From assembly GCF_003846445.2 (NCBI RefSeq), contig NZ_CP030139.2:2087223-2151222 (forward strand): a DNA stretch of 64,000 nucleotides, written 5' to 3'. Source of the stretch: Synechococcus elongatus PCC 11801 (GTDB taxonomy: Bacteria; Cyanobacteriota; Cyanobacteriia; Synechococcales; Synechococcaceae). Of the stretch, positions 43,236-54,894 are shown one piece after another. Each line of letters starts with the position of its first letter. The first letter of the stretch is position 1. The notes below the pieces were generated by a model that was not told the origin of the DNA, searched no databases, and was given only the letters and a program-made list of their open reading frames with translations. A program made the translations under genes and the position numbers.

Positions 43236-44022
43236 GCAGCCGCTGATCGGTAAAACCATTTTGACGACACGGGCAGCGGGGCAATCCTCGATGTTCGCTG
43301 CACAGTTGCGAGCTGCCGGTGCAGCTGTGATCGAGATGCCGACCCTAGAAATCGGGCCACCCAGCTCTTGGCAGCCCCTCGATGAGGCGATCGCCGCGAT
43401 CGCTGACTTCAACTGGTTGATTTTGGCCTCAGCGAATGCCGTTGAAGCAGTTCAAGAGCGGTTAGCGGCGCAGCAAAAAACATGGAGCGATGTTCCCTGC
43501 TCGATCGCCGTTGTCGGCCAGAAAACGGCTCAAGTATTGACTGCTCAGGGCGGTAAGACAGACTATGTGCCGCCGGAGTTTGTCGCTGAGTCATTGGTCG
43601 AGCATTTCCCTCAGCCCGTCACCGGTCAAAAGCTGCTCTTCCCTCGAGTTGAAACCGGCGGACGTGAGCAAATTACCCAAGCACTGCAAGCTCAGGGTGC
43701 GATCGTGACGGAAGTCCCAGCTTATGAGTCGCGGTGTCCTAGCCAGATTCCTGATGATGCATTGATTGCCTTGCGGCAGGCGCATTTGAACTTGATTAGC
43801 TTCACCAGCTCCAAAACAGTGCGTAACTTTTGTCAGCTGATGGAGTCGAATCTTGGCGCTGACTGGTCAGCCCGCATCTCGGGTGTGGCGATCGCTTCCA
43901 TTGGCCCCCAAACCTCAATCACCTGTCAGGAACTGCTAGGACGAGTTGAAGTTGAGGCCCAGGAATATACCTTGGATGGCTTGCTCCTAGCGATCGAACA
44001 ATGGGCGCGCCAAACCACCTGA
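43228..44022 (+). CDS. hemD: Uroporphyrinogen-III synthase
   Basis: Closes and inverts hydroxymethylbilane to uroporphyrinogen III, the branch point to heme, chlorophyll, siroheme and B12. The family is weakly conserved; visible marks are GKTILTTRAAGQSSMFAAQL, NWLILASANAVEAV, FPRVETGGREQI, ISFTSSKTVRNFC and ASIGPQTSITCQEL. Length of 264 aa is normal. The ATG at 43228 lies inside the cobA end (8-base overlap) and the stop lies 22 bases into coaE, so the three genes are one tight unit. Confidence 0.93.
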   Translation: MAEQPLIGKTILTTRAAGQSSMFAAQLRAAGAAVIEMPTLEIGPPSSWQPLDEAIAAIADFNWLILASANAVEAVQERLAAQQKTWSDVPCSIAVVGQKTAQVLTAQGGKTDYVPPEFVAESLVEHFPQPVTGQKLLFPRVETGGREQITQALQAQGAIVTEVPAYESRCPSQIPDDALIALRQAHLNLISFTSSKTVRNFCQLMESNLGADWSARISGVAIASIGPQTSITCQELLGRVEVEAQEYTLDGLLLAIEQWARQTT

Positions 44023-44621
44023 ACCCCGCTCAGCGACGCATTGGTTTAACCGGAGGAATTGCCACCGGCAAATCGACCGTCGCGGACTATCTGCGCGATC
44101 GCTATCAGCTACCGATTCTGGATGCCGATCGCTATGCCCGTGAGGTTGTGGCTGTTGGCTCGCCGGTTCTCCAAGCGATTCGCGATCGCTATGGGGCATC
44201 GATTTTGCTGGCAGACGGTCAACTCGATCGCCAAAAACTAGGGGCAATCATCTTTGCCGATCCGGCTGAACGGCAGTGGCTAGAACAGCAAACTCATCCT
44301 GCGATCCGCGCTTGCTTTGAACGAGATCTGGCACAGCTTGCGACGGCACCAACGGTAGTGATGGTCATTCCGCTTTTGTTCGAAGCTGGCCTTCAAGCTT
44401 GGGTGCAGGAAATTTGGGTGGTGGCTTGTCCACCCGAGCAACAACGCGATCGCTTAATTCAGCGCGATCGCCTATCACTCACAGCAGCCGAACAACGCCT
44501 TGCAGCCCAATGGCCGTTAACCCAAAAGTGTGAGCAAGCCGATATCGTGATTGATAACAGCCGCGATCGTACTTTTACTTTTCAACAGGTTGATCAAGTC
44601 TTAGAAAAATCGTTCGATTAA
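44001..44621 (+). CDS. coaE: Dephospho-CoA kinase
   Basis: Last step of coenzyme A synthesis, phosphorylating the 3'-hydroxyl. P-loop IGLTGGIATGKST, substrate motif ILDADRYAREVV and lid region RDRLIQRDRLS are present, with FADPAERQWLEQQTHP typical of the family. Length of 206 aa is normal. It overlaps hemD by 22 bases. The AT-rich toxin-antitoxin pair starts 34 bases downstream. Confidence 0.95.
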   Translation: MGAPNHLNPAQRRIGLTGGIATGKSTVADYLRDRYQLPILDADRYAREVVAVGSPVLQAIRDRYGASILLADGQLDRQKLGAIIFADPAERQWLEQQTHPAIRACFERDLAQLATAPTVVMVIPLLFEAGLQAWVQEIWVVACPPEQQRDRLIQRDRLSLTAAEQRLAAQWPLTQKCEQADIVIDNSRDRTFTFQQVDQVLEKSFD

Positions 44622-44655
44622 ATCTAAAACTTTTTGCAGATTTCTATTAGAGTCA

Positions 44656-44946
44656 ATGAAGCGATCAGAAGCAGTTACATTAGTCAAGTCACATCAGATA
44701 GAGCTGTTGAACCTCGGAGTTAAGTCACTGAGCCTCTTTGGCTCAGTTGCACGGGATCAAGCCAATTCAAAAAGCGACATTGATATTTTGGTTGAATTAG
44801 ATAACTCAATTGGATTCTTTGAGTTTTTTCAGATCAAGCATTACTTGGAAAAAATATTGGATGCTTCTGTTGATCTAGGTACAGTTGAGGCTTTAAAGGA
44901 GCATGCTAGACAACCTATCTTAGATGATCTAATTCATGTCTTCTAG
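44656..44946 (+). CDS. MNT-domain nucleotidyltransferase (MntA-type antitoxin)
   Basis: A 96-residue minimal nucleotidyltransferase. The catalytic pattern GS(x)9-10 D(x)D is complete in LSLFGSVARDQANSKSDIDI followed by LVEL. In the related MntA-HepT systems the MNT protein adds AMP to the partner HEPN toxin and silences it; that role here is inference. It overlaps the following HEPN gene by 11 bases. Base composition is clearly more AT-rich than the neighbours and no HIP1 octamer occurs in the pair, both signs of acquired DNA. Confidence 0.9.
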   Translation: MKRSEAVTLVKSHQIELLNLGVKSLSLFGSVARDQANSKSDIDILVELDNSIGFFEFFQIKHYLEKILDASVDLGTVEALKEHARQPILDDLIHVF

Positions 44947-45283
44947 ATCAGATCTGGCTAGGATTCAAGATATTCTTGATGCCATTCAAAGCATTCAAGG
45001 TAAGACTAGAAGCTTAAGCTTTGAGCAGTTTTGCCAAGATGAGATCCTCATCAAGGCTGTACTCTACGACTTAATTGTTATTGGTGAGGCAGCCAACAAC
45101 ATATCAAATGATATTCAGGCTTTAGCACCTGAGATTCCTTGGCGACTGATGAGTGATATGCGAAACATTGTGGCTCATGAATATTTTCGAGTGAATCTCA
45201 GGATTACTTGGTCTACTGTTCAAAGGAATTTGCAACCATTGATCACTCCGCTCCAGCAGTTGAAGGCAAAGTTAATAGACTGA
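44936..45283 (+). CDS. HEPN-domain (HepT-type, DUF86) toxin RNase
   Basis: A 115-residue helical protein. The RNase motif Rx4HxY is present as RNIVAHEYF, and the upstream region YDLIVIGEAANNISNDIQAL is typical of DUF86/HepT. Such proteins cut RNA and form type VII toxin-antitoxin pairs with MNT proteins. The ATG at 44936 overlaps the MNT gene. The catalytic Arg, His and Tyr are all intact, so it is probably functional. It ends 4 bases before the convergent glcD stop. Confidence 0.9.
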   Translation: MSSRSDLARIQDILDAIQSIQGKTRSLSFEQFCQDEILIKAVLYDLIVIGEAANNISNDIQALAPEIPWRLMSDMRNIVAHEYFRVNLRITWSTVQRNLQPLITPLQQLKAKLID

Positions 45284-45287
45284 TTCC

Positions 45288-46748
45288 CTAGTAGAGTTCA
45301 ACACCAGTAGGAATTGTTGTGACTGATCCGCGTTCGCCGCAGGTGCGGGGGGTTGGGAAAACTTTGGTGGGATTCGCGCGTTCGAGAGGATCGAAGGCAT
45401 GGCGGAGCCACTGCATCGTTTCTAAATCTTCGGGGTTGAACATGGCCGGCATATAGCAGCGTTTGTCAGCACCGATGCCATGTTCGCCCGAGATACTACC
45501 GCCGACTTTCACACAGAGCTTGAGGATTTCGCCACCCAAAGCTTCCACTCTTTCCAAAGCCCCTGGATCATTGCGATCGTAGAGAATCAGCGGGTGCAAA
45601 TTACCATCGCCAGCATGAAACACATTGGCGACACGGTAGCCATGTTGTTGGCCTAACTGCTCAATTTCATGCAATACAAACGGCAGCGTCGATCGCGGAA
45701 TCACGCCATCTTGCACGTAGTAACTTGGGCTAATCCGTCCGACGGCGGCGAAGGCTGCTTTGCGTCCTTTCCAGAGTCGCAGCCGATCTTCAGCATCAGT
45801 TGCGATCGCGATCGATCGGGCTCCATGTTGTCGGCAAACCGCTTCCACATCGCGGATTTGTTGCTCAACTTCTGAAGCGCGCCCATCCAATTCCGCTAAC
45901 AAGATTGCTGCTGCATCGCGGGGATAGCAATCGCTTTTCACCACGTCTTCAACGGCATTGATGCTGAAGTTATCCATTAGCTCCAGACCAGCCGGCAAAA
46001 TGCCTGCAGCGATGATTCCTGAAACGGCAGCTCCAGCCGCTTCGATACTACTGAAATCTGCGAGGAGAACTTGAACAGATTGCGGCAAAGGTTGCAGCCG
46101 CAGCGTCACTTCAGTGGCGATTCCGAGGGTGCCTTCTGAGCCGACGAAAATGCCGCAAAGATCGTAGCCGGGCAGATCAGCGATCGCGCCACCCACCTGA
46201 ATGACCGAAGCATCCGGCAGGACGAGTGTCAGTCCTAAGACGTGGTTATTGGTGACGCCATGCTTGAGGCAGTGCACTCCGCCGGAGTTTTCAGCCACAT
46301 TGCCGCCAATCGAGCAAACGCTTTGACTGGAGGGATCAGGTGCATAGAAAAAACCAGCCCCTGTTGTCGCTTGCGTCACCCAACTATTGATCACGCCGGG
46401 TTGAACACGAACGCGCTGATTATCGTAGTCAATTTCGAGAATTTGGCGCATCCGTGCCGTCACAATTAGCACCGAATCTTCCACGGGTAGCGCACCGCCC
46501 GAAAGCCCTGTGCCTGCTCCCCGCGCCACAAACGACAGATTGAATTGATTGCAAAGGCGCACAGCGGTCGCCACTTCTTCAGTACTGCGTGGCAACACCA
46601 CCAAGGGCGGCAGTTGGCGATGATTTGTCAGACCATCGCATTCGTAGACGAGTAATTCTTCGCGCCGCTCAACGACTTGCTCTCGCCCCAAGGCCTCACG
46701 AAAGGCTTGAGCGATCGCAGTCCAATTGGGAGCGGCAACGGCGGTCAT
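45288..46748 (-). CDS. glcD: Glycolate dehydrogenase subunit GlcD (FAD-linked)
   Basis: FAD enzyme that oxidises glycolate to glyoxylate in photorespiration, without making hydrogen peroxide. The FAD site is LSFVARGAGTGLSGGALPVE, and PSSQSVCSIGGNVAENSGGV, VFHAGDGNLHPLILYD and GSISGEHGIGADKRCYM are family landmarks. Length of 486 aa is normal. Related D-lactate dehydrogenases look similar, so substrate is inferred from its cyanobacterial context. It lies 29 bases downstream of ligA on the same strand. No glcE or glcF is adjacent. Confidence 0.9.
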   Translation of the reverse strand: MTAVAAPNWTAIAQAFREALGREQVVERREELLVYECDGLTNHRQLPPLVVLPRSTEEVATAVRLCNQFNLSFVARGAGTGLSGGALPVEDSVLIVTARMRQILEIDYDNQRVRVQPGVINSWVTQATTGAGFFYAPDPSSQSVCSIGGNVAENSGGVHCLKHGVTNNHVLGLTLVLPDASVIQVGGAIADLPGYDLCGIFVGSEGTLGIATEVTLRLQPLPQSVQVLLADFSSIEAAGAAVSGIIAAGILPAGLELMDNFSINAVEDVVKSDCYPRDAAAILLAELDGRASEVEQQIRDVEAVCRQHGARSIAIATDAEDRLRLWKGRKAAFAAVGRISPSYYVQDGVIPRSTLPFVLHEIEQLGQQHGYRVANVFHAGDGNLHPLILYDRNDPGALERVEALGGEILKLCVKVGGSISGEHGIGADKRCYMPAMFNPEDLETMQWLRHAFDPLERANPTKVFPTPRTCGERGSVTTIPTGVELY

Positions 46749-46777
46749 GCTGGTGGCTAGACAAACTGTTGCCTATG

Positions 46778-48823
<2,046 letters not shown>

Positions 48824-48940
48824 CTATCGGTATCCCTCGTTCAGTATCTCGCTCCCACCTAAAACGGGGAAATCTCTAAAGGCTGAGCCAATTTAGCGAT
48901 CGCGAGGCTATGCAGAAGACAAGGACGCTGAGCTAAGCCC

Positions 48941-49438
48941 ATGGCGACTTCTGCAACAAAACCCACTGTCGACCCGCGCCGCCGCCGTCTGGAGTTGGCG
49001 ATTAAACGCCAAGGGGCCAAGGCCGATGCGCTGATTGAGATTTTGCACGAGGCACAATCGCTCTACGGCTACCTCGATCGCGAACTATTGCACTGGGTGG
49101 CGCAGCAATTGGCTTTACCCCGCAGCACTGTCTATGGCGTTGCCAGCTTCTATCACCTGTTTCAGCTCAACCCCTCGGGACGGCATCGCTGCGATGTCTG
49201 CCTAGGCACTGCCTGCTATGTCAAAGGGTCGCAGGCCATTCTCGATCGCCTGATAGTGGAGTTGGGCATTCGCGAAGGCAAAACAACTGGCGATGGCGCG
49301 ATTTCCCTCGGGACGGTGCGCTGTGTCGGGGCCTGCGGAATCGCTCCCGTCGTGGTCTATGACGGTGATATTCAAGGCCGCCAAGAATCTGAAGCGGTCT
49401 GGCAACAAGTCCAAGCTTGGCAGCAGGAGGCGCACTAA
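48941..49438 (+). CDS. hoxE: Bidirectional hydrogenase diaphorase subunit HoxE
   Basis: A thioredoxin-fold [2Fe-2S] subunit related to NuoE. The four cluster cysteines are in [15 protein letters not shown] and [13 protein letters not shown]. Length of 165 aa is normal. It overlaps hoxF by one base (TAATG). The HoxEFU part passes electrons between NAD(P)H or ferredoxin and the HoxYH hydrogenase. In this window only hoxE and hoxF occur. Confidence 0.95.
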   Translation: MATSATKPTVDPRRRRLELAIKRQGAKADALIEILHEAQSLYGYLDRELLHWVAQQLALPRSTVYGVASFYHLFQLNPSGRHRCDVCLGTACYVKGSQAILDRLIVELGIREGKTTGDGAISLGTVRCVGACGIAPVVVYDGDIQGRQESEAVWQQVQAWQQEAH

Positions 49439-51042
49439 TGGATTGGGAAGATTTGGGGCGCTTGGCCAATGAGGAACTGACTCGCCAGAAGCCGATTCGT
49501 CTGCGCTGTTGTACGGCTACGGGCTGTCGTGCCAATGGGGCTGAGGCTGTTTTCAAGGCTGTTCAGCAAACGATCGCGGATCAAAATTTGGGCGATCGCT
49601 GCGAGGCAGTTAGCGTCGGTTGCTTGGGTTTATGTGGGGCTGGCCCTCTAGTGCAATGCGATCCCAGCGATCGCCTCTACAGTGACCTCCGTCCTGACCA
49701 AGCAGCGGATCTCATCGCGGCGGCTCAAGGGGAAACGACGGATTTACCTGAAGTTGATCAAACTCAGCCCTTCTTCAGTCAGCAACTGAAAATCGTTAAT
49801 CGCCACAGCGGTTTGCTCGACCCCGATCGCCTTGAGAGTTATCTGGCAGCGGGTGGCTATCGTGCTTTGATGCACGCCATCTTTGACCTGACACCCGCTG
49901 AGGTTGTGGAGATCATCCGGCTGAGTGGATTACGGGGGCGCGGCGGCGGAGGCTATCCCACAGGCTTGAAGTGGGCGACCGTTGCCAAAATGCCGGGCGA
50001 TCGCAAGTTTGTCGTTTGCAACGGCGATGAGGGTGATCCCGGTGCCTTCATGGATCGCAGCGTGCTGGAAAGCGATCCCCACCAAGTGATTGAGGGTATG
50101 GCGATCGCGGCCTACGCAGTAGGTGCGAACTTTGGCTATCTCTACGTGCGGGCGGAATATCCGCTGGCGATCGCACGGCTCAATCAAGCGATTCGCCAAG
50201 CTCGCCGCCATGGCTTGCTGGGCAGCAGCGTGTTGGATAGTCGCTTCAGCTTTGATCTAGAAGTGCGGATTGGAGCAGGAGCGTTTGTCTGCGGCGAAGA
50301 AACGGCACTCATCCACTCGATTCAGGGAGAACGTGGGGTGCCTCGGGTACGGCCGCCCTATCCCGCTGAATCCGGACTCTGGGGTTGCCCGACACTGATC
50401 AACAACGTCGAGACCTTCGCCAACATTGCCCCGATCGTGGAGCAAGGTGCAGACTGGTTTGCGGCGATCGGGACTCCGATGAGCAAGGGCACGAAAGTCT
50501 TTGCGTTGACCGGAAAGCTACGCAATAACGGCCTGATTGAAGTGCCCATGGGCATTCCGCTGCGGCAGATTGTCGACGGCATGGGCATTCCCGAAAGTCC
50601 CGTCAAAGCCGTACAAACGGGTGGCCCTTCCGGCGGCTGTATTCCCCTCGCCCAACTGGATACGCCGGTCGACTACGACTCACTCGTACAACTGGGATCA
50701 ATGATGGGTTCCGGGGGCATGGTGGTGATGGACGAGCACACCGATATGGTGGCGATCGCCCGCTTCTATATGGAGTTTTGCCGTTCTGAAAGCTGTGGCA
50801 AGTGCATTCCCTGCCGAGCCGGGACGGTGCAGCTGCACGAACTATTGGGTGCGATCGCGGAGGGACGAGCGACGGCGCTTGATCTGCAAAAGTTGGAAGA
50901 CCTCTGCCTCCTCGTCAAAGACACCAGCCTCTGCGGCTTGGGTATCTCCGCTCCCAATCCGGTTCTCAGTACGCTGCGCTGGTTCCGCCACGAGTATGAG
51001 TCGCGGCTAATCCCCGATCGGGCGATCGCGCCAACTCGCTAG
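49438..51042 (+). CDS. hoxF: Bidirectional hydrogenase diaphorase subunit HoxF
   Basis: A 534-residue NADH-binding diaphorase, the NuoF relative. An N-terminal 2Fe-2S thioredoxin-like domain ([15 protein letters not shown], then [15 protein letters not shown]) is followed by the NADH/FMN part [18 protein letters not shown] and [20 protein letters not shown], and the 4Fe-4S motif [12 protein letters not shown]. The ATG at 49438 is fixed by the overlap with hoxE. Downstream it meets convergent cinA (4-base overlap), so hoxU, hoxY and hoxH are not linked here. Confidence 0.96.
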   Translation: MDWEDLGRLANEELTRQKPIRLRCCTATGCRANGAEAVFKAVQQTIADQNLGDRCEAVSVGCLGLCGAGPLVQCDPSDRLYSDLRPDQAADLIAAAQGETTDLPEVDQTQPFFSQQLKIVNRHSGLLDPDRLESYLAAGGYRALMHAIFDLTPAEVVEIIRLSGLRGRGGGGYPTGLKWATVAKMPGDRKFVVCNGDEGDPGAFMDRSVLESDPHQVIEGMAIAAYAVGANFGYLYVRAEYPLAIARLNQAIRQARRHGLLGSSVLDSRFSFDLEVRIGAGAFVCGEETALIHSIQGERGVPRVRPPYPAESGLWGCPTLINNVETFANIAPIVEQGADWFAAIGTPMSKGTKVFALTGKLRNNGLIEVPMGIPLRQIVDGMGIPESPVKAVQTGGPSGGCIPLAQLDTPVDYDSLVQLGSMMGSGGMVVMDEHTDMVAIARFYMEFCRSESCGKCIPCRAGTVQLHELLGAIAEGRATALDLQKLEDLCLLVKDTSLCGLGISAPNPVLSTLRWFRHEYESRLIPDRAIAPTR

Positions 51043-52319
51043 TCGAGCCGGGATGAGTCTTCAGTGAGCAGCGATCGCCGCAGTTGATCGAGTGCATCGC
51101 CTGCGCTCAGTCGCCGCACCCAGTCCCGTCCACGCTCCGCACCCCAACGCCGCTCCACGCTGAAGCAGCCCGATGGCCCTGCAATGCCGATATAGACCAA
51201 CCCGACAGGCTTGGTTTCTGTGCCACCATCCGGTCCTGCAATGCCGGTAATCGAGATGCCCCAGGTCGTCCCTAAGCGCTGTTGAATGCCGATCGCCATC
51301 TGCTCTGCAACCGCTGCACTAACTGCACCAGATTCAGCCAAAGTTCCTGCCGAGACGTTGAGGAGCGATTGTTTGACGCGGTTGTCGTAGGCGATCGCAC
51401 CACCCCAAAACCATTGAGAGCTACCGGGAATGGTGGTGATCAGCTGACCGAGACCGCCGCCCGTACAGGATTCGGCGACTGACAAAGTCTGACCGCGATC
51501 GCGCAAAATCTTACCCACCACCGAGGCCAAGCTATCGCTGTCGGCACCGTAGCAATCCCTGCCTGCGATCGCCCGCAGTTCTTGTTCGATCGGAGCAATT
51601 AAGGCTTGTCCCTCCGCCTCGGAAGTGGCTGCCGCCGTGATCCGCAGCTTCACTTCGCCGTTGTTGGCGTAGGGAGCAACCGTTGGATTTTGAAGGTCAA
51701 AAAAGGGCGCTACCTTTTCGGCCAGAGCCGACTCGGAAATGCCCCAAAATCGCAGCAGCCGACTAACAAGGATTGAGCGACACCAACCGTTTTGATGGAG
51801 CCATGGGACTGCTGTTTCTGCCCACATCCGGCGCATTTCTGCCGGTACCCCCGGAAAGGTCATCAGCGTCAGGCCCGATCGCGGCGACCAAATCATGCCG
51901 GGGGCGGTGCCGCTGGGATTGGGCAGCAGTTCTGCCCCCACAGGTAACAGGGCTTGCTTGCGGTTGTTATCGGTCAAGACCCGCCCGCGCCGCGCAAACT
52001 TGGCTTCAATATCAGCGATCACCTCGGGACGCTCAGCCAAGGGCGTATCGAAACAAGCAGCTAAAGTCTCGGTGGTCAGGTCATCTGGGGTTGGCCCTAG
52101 ACCGCCCGTGAAAATCAGCAGCCCCGATCGCTCGGCCGCAATTTTGACCGCTGCCTGCAAGCGATCGCGGTTGTCGCCCACCACCGTTTGGAAGTAGTGA
52201 GGGATCCCCAGTTGCGCGAGCTCTTCGGCTAAAAACTGAGCATTGCTGTTGAGGATGTTGCCCAGCAGCAACTCTGTGCCGACACTGATAATCTCGGCGC
52301 AGTAACGGGGATCCGACAT
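51039..52319 (-). CDS. cinA: CinA family protein (NMN amidohydrolase / ADP-ribose pyrophosphatase type)
   Basis: Two-domain CinA, 426 aa. The N-terminal molybdopterin-binding-like domain ([47 protein letters not shown]) is followed by the PncC domain ([41 protein letters not shown]) that deamidates NMN in pyridine nucleotide salvage. The family name comes from a competence-induced gene, and a link to RecA is known in other bacteria. It starts 3 bases after the wecA-like stop. Confidence 0.94.
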   Translation of the reverse strand: MSDPRYCAEIISVGTELLLGNILNSNAQFLAEELAQLGIPHYFQTVVGDNRDRLQAAVKIAAERSGLLIFTGGLGPTPDDLTTETLAACFDTPLAERPEVIADIEAKFARRGRVLTDNNRKQALLPVGAELLPNPSGTAPGMIWSPRSGLTLMTFPGVPAEMRRMWAETAVPWLHQNGWCRSILVSRLLRFWGISESALAEKVAPFFDLQNPTVAPYANNGEVKLRITAAATSEAEGQALIAPIEQELRAIAGRDCYGADSDSLASVVGKILRDRGQTLSVAESCTGGGLGQLITTIPGSSQWFWGGAIAYDNRVKQSLLNVSAGTLAESGAVSAAVAEQMAIGIQQRLGTTWGISITGIAGPDGGTETKPVGLVYIGIAGPSGCFSVERRWGAERGRDWVRRLSAGDALDQLRRSLLTEDSSRLD

Positions 52320-52322
52320 GAG

Positions 52323-53402
52323 TTAAGTCCGAGGGAGAGAACGGCGCGATCGGCGGCGTGAGAGTACAAACAGAACAATCACCAGCAGCGTTGATGCGAT
52401 CGCATAGGCATAACCGCTGGGGATGTTAGCAAAGGCAAGTGCCCAGCTCCCAGCGCAGAGCGTTAACCCGTAAATCAAGACGACAGTGCGGCGATGGGAA
52501 AAGCCAGCGTCGAGTAAGCGATGGTGCAGGTGACGTTTATCGGCTTTGAACGGTGATTGGCCACTGCGGAGGCGATCGAAAATGACCGTCACCATGTCGA
52601 GCAGTGGCACCGCCAAAATCAGGAATGGGAGTAAGACCGCCACGGTTGCCAAGCTCTTGACCAGCCCAATGACCCCCACTCCGGCCAACGTGAAGCCAAT
52701 GAAGTAGGAACCGCCATCGCCCATGAAAATCTTGGCAGGATTGAAGTTGTAGCGCAGGAAGCCAAGGCAGCCACCAGCAAGGGCGGCAGCCACCAAAGCA
52801 GCAGCCGGTTGCTGCACCGCTAGCGCCACAATCAACAAAATGACAGCAGAAATCCCTGAAACACCGGCGGCTAGTCCATCGAGGCCGTCAATCCAGTTGA
52901 TGGCATTGGTCATGCCGACCAGCCAGATCACTGTTACAGGTAAGCTCAGCCATTCCGGCAAGACGTAAACACCGCCGACAAACGGAATCGTCAGCAAGTC
53001 AATGCGCACCCCAACCAGCCAAACCCCTGAGGCCACTGCCAATTGCGCTAACAATCGGGTGATTGGCGACAACGAGAAAAAGTCGTCGGCGAGGCCAATT
53101 AAGAAGAAGACCAAGCCGCCAATGGTGACGCCCCAGATTTCGTATTCGCGATCGGGAGGCAGAACACCGAAACCGCCCAGCCACCAAGTCAGGAGCAGGG
53201 CGGCAAGGGATCCCAGAAAAATTGAGATCCCTCCCAGGCGCACCATCGGTCGATGGTGAACCTTGCGCTCTCCGGGTTGATCAACAAGCCCCTGCTGCAA
53301 CCCAAGGCTGCGCACCAGTGGTGTCGTCAGGACGACGACCAAGGCAGAAACACAGAAGGCCAACAACGGGTACAGCGAAGCAGGCGCAGCCGGGGCTGTC
53401 AT
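52323..53402 (-). CDS. WecA/MraY-type polyprenyl-phosphate sugar-phosphate transferase
   Basis: Membrane enzyme of about 10-11 helices that transfers a sugar phosphate to the C55 lipid carrier. Landmarks are RKVHHRPMVRLGGISIFLG, FFLIGLADDFFSLSPITRL (the DDxxD-type acids), NAINWIDGLDGLAAG, FNPAKIFMGDGGSYFIGF and ADKRHLHHRLLDAGFSHRR. The HLHHRL loop is typical of WecA/TagO, not MraY, so the product is probably a lipid-linked GlcNAc (O-antigen or wall glycan); the sugar is inference. Length of 359 aa is normal. It lies 21 bases after glyA. Confidence 0.9.
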   Translation of the reverse strand: MTAPAAPASLYPLLAFCVSALVVVLTTPLVRSLGLQQGLVDQPGERKVHHRPMVRLGGISIFLGSLAALLLTWWLGGFGVLPPDREYEIWGVTIGGLVFFLIGLADDFFSLSPITRLLAQLAVASGVWLVGVRIDLLTIPFVGGVYVLPEWLSLPVTVIWLVGMTNAINWIDGLDGLAAGVSGISAVILLIVALAVQQPAAALVAAALAGGCLGFLRYNFNPAKIFMGDGGSYFIGFTLAGVGVIGLVKSLATVAVLLPFLILAVPLLDMVTVIFDRLRSGQSPFKADKRHLHHRLLDAGFSHRRTVVLIYGLTLCAGSWALAFANIPSGYAYAIASTLLVIVLFVLSRRRSRRSLPRT

Positions 53403-53423
53403 GATGGCAAGACGATAGAGGGC

Positions 53424-54707
53424 CTAAACCGCGACTGGCGTTGCGGGCGACAGATGTGGGTACAGCGGGAAGCGCGCACACAGCTCCAGCACTCGACGAC
53501 GACAGCTATCTTCCATGCTGCTGTCTTCGGGGTTGAGCAGGCGATCGGCAATGATATCTGCCACGATCGCAAATTCTGCTTCCTTGAAGCCCCGAGTCGT
53601 CATCGCTGCCGTACCCAGGCGAATACCGCTGGTGACAAACGGCGATTCGGGATCGAAGGGCACCGTGTTCTTGTTAGCGGTGATGTTGACGTCGCTAACC
53701 AGCAAGTCCGCGACTTTACCAGTCATGCCAATCGATCGCAGATCCACCAGCAAGAGGTGGTTGTCGGTGCCATCGGAGACGATCTTGAGGCCGCGTTCTT
53801 GTAGTTGTTTCGCCAAGGCTTGGGCGTTAGCAATCACCTGCGCTGAGTAGACTTTGAACTCAGGGCGGAGTGCTTCACCAAAAGCGACTGCTTTAGCAGC
53901 AATCACATGCTCCAACGGACCGCCTTGGGTGCCGGGGAAGACCGATTTATCCAGCTTTTTGCCGAGTTCTGCATCGCGAGTCAGAATCAAGCCACCGCGA
54001 GGACCCCGCAGAGTTTTGTGGGTCGTTGTGGTGACGACATCGCAATGAGGAATCGGGCTGGGATGCAAACCAGCTGCGACCAAACCAGCGATATGCGCCA
54101 TGTCAGCTAGCAAGTAAGCGCCGACTTCATCAGCAATCTCGCGGAATTTGGCGAAATCAATCTGGCGCGGGTAAGCCGAATAACCGCAGATGATCAGCTT
54201 GGGACGGTGCTGTAGGGCAAGCTCGCGAATGGCATCGTAGTCGAGGCGCTCGGTTTCGCGATTGACGCCATAGTGAACGGCGTTAAACCATTTGCCAGAA
54301 ACATTGACCGGTGATCCGTGGGTCAGGTGCCCGCCGTGGGACAGATCCATGCCCAAGAACGTGTCACCGGGTTGGAGCAGTGTCAGGAAAACAGCAAAGT
54401 TAGCCTGCGCGCCGCTGTGAGGCTGGACATTGGCATGAGCTGCGCCGAACAGTTCTTTCGCGCGTTCGATCGCCAGTTCTTCCGCTTGGTCAACGAACTC
54501 ACAGCCGCCGTAGTAGCGCTTGCTAGGCAGACCTTCCGCGTATTTATTGGTCAGCACCGAACCTTGAGCTGCCATCACTGCCGGCGAGGCGAAGTTTTCG
54601 CTGGCGATCAGTTCGAGGTGTTCTTGCTGGCGCTGCAGCTCTCGGCCAATGATGGCCGCGATCGCCGGATCACTTTGGGCGAGGAAGTCAAAGTTCGTCT
54701 CAGTCAC
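53424..54707 (-). CDS. glyA: Serine hydroxymethyltransferase
   Basis: Interconverts serine and glycine with tetrahydrofolate, central to one-carbon metabolism and the photorespiratory cycle. The pyridoxal phosphate lysine is in [20 protein letters not shown]; other marks are [34 protein letters not shown] and [13 protein letters not shown]. Length of 427 aa is normal. It heads the glyA-wecA-like-cinA string on the minus strand. Confidence 0.97.
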   Translation of the reverse strand: MTETNFDFLAQSDPAIAAIIGRELQRQQEHLELIASENFASPAVMAAQGSVLTNKYAEGLPSKRYYGGCEFVDQAEELAIERAKELFGAAHANVQPHSGAQANFAVFLTLLQPGDTFLGMDLSHGGHLTHGSPVNVSGKWFNAVHYGVNRETERLDYDAIRELALQHRPKLIICGYSAYPRQIDFAKFREIADEVGAYLLADMAHIAGLVAAGLHPSPIPHCDVVTTTTHKTLRGPRGGLILTRDAELGKKLDKSVFPGTQGGPLEHVIAAKAVAFGEALRPEFKVYSAQVIANAQALAKQLQERGLKIVSDGTDNHLLLVDLRSIGMTGKVADLLVSDVNITANKNTVPFDPESPFVTSGIRLGTAAMTTRGFKEAEFAIVADIIADRLLNPEDSSMEDSCRRRVLELCARFPLYPHLSPATPVAV

Positions 54708-54894
54708 GGACAGATTCCTTGGAAAGCTTGTGGGCGGGTCAGAGGGATCGGCCGCAACAAAACCATCCTCAGCCCCGAGATGTTGCCAGAGTCTCTATCC
54801 TAACTTGGTTGCTTGGTTTCCTTGAGTTGCTCGGACAACTCCAAGTGGAGATTGGCTTTGACTACTCGCTGCTGAGCCTTAGGGGGCTGGTTGG

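Noticed and set aside
53253-53804. 183-aa plus-strand frame across the glyA/wecA-like junction
   Set aside because: Antisense to both genes, without any domain.
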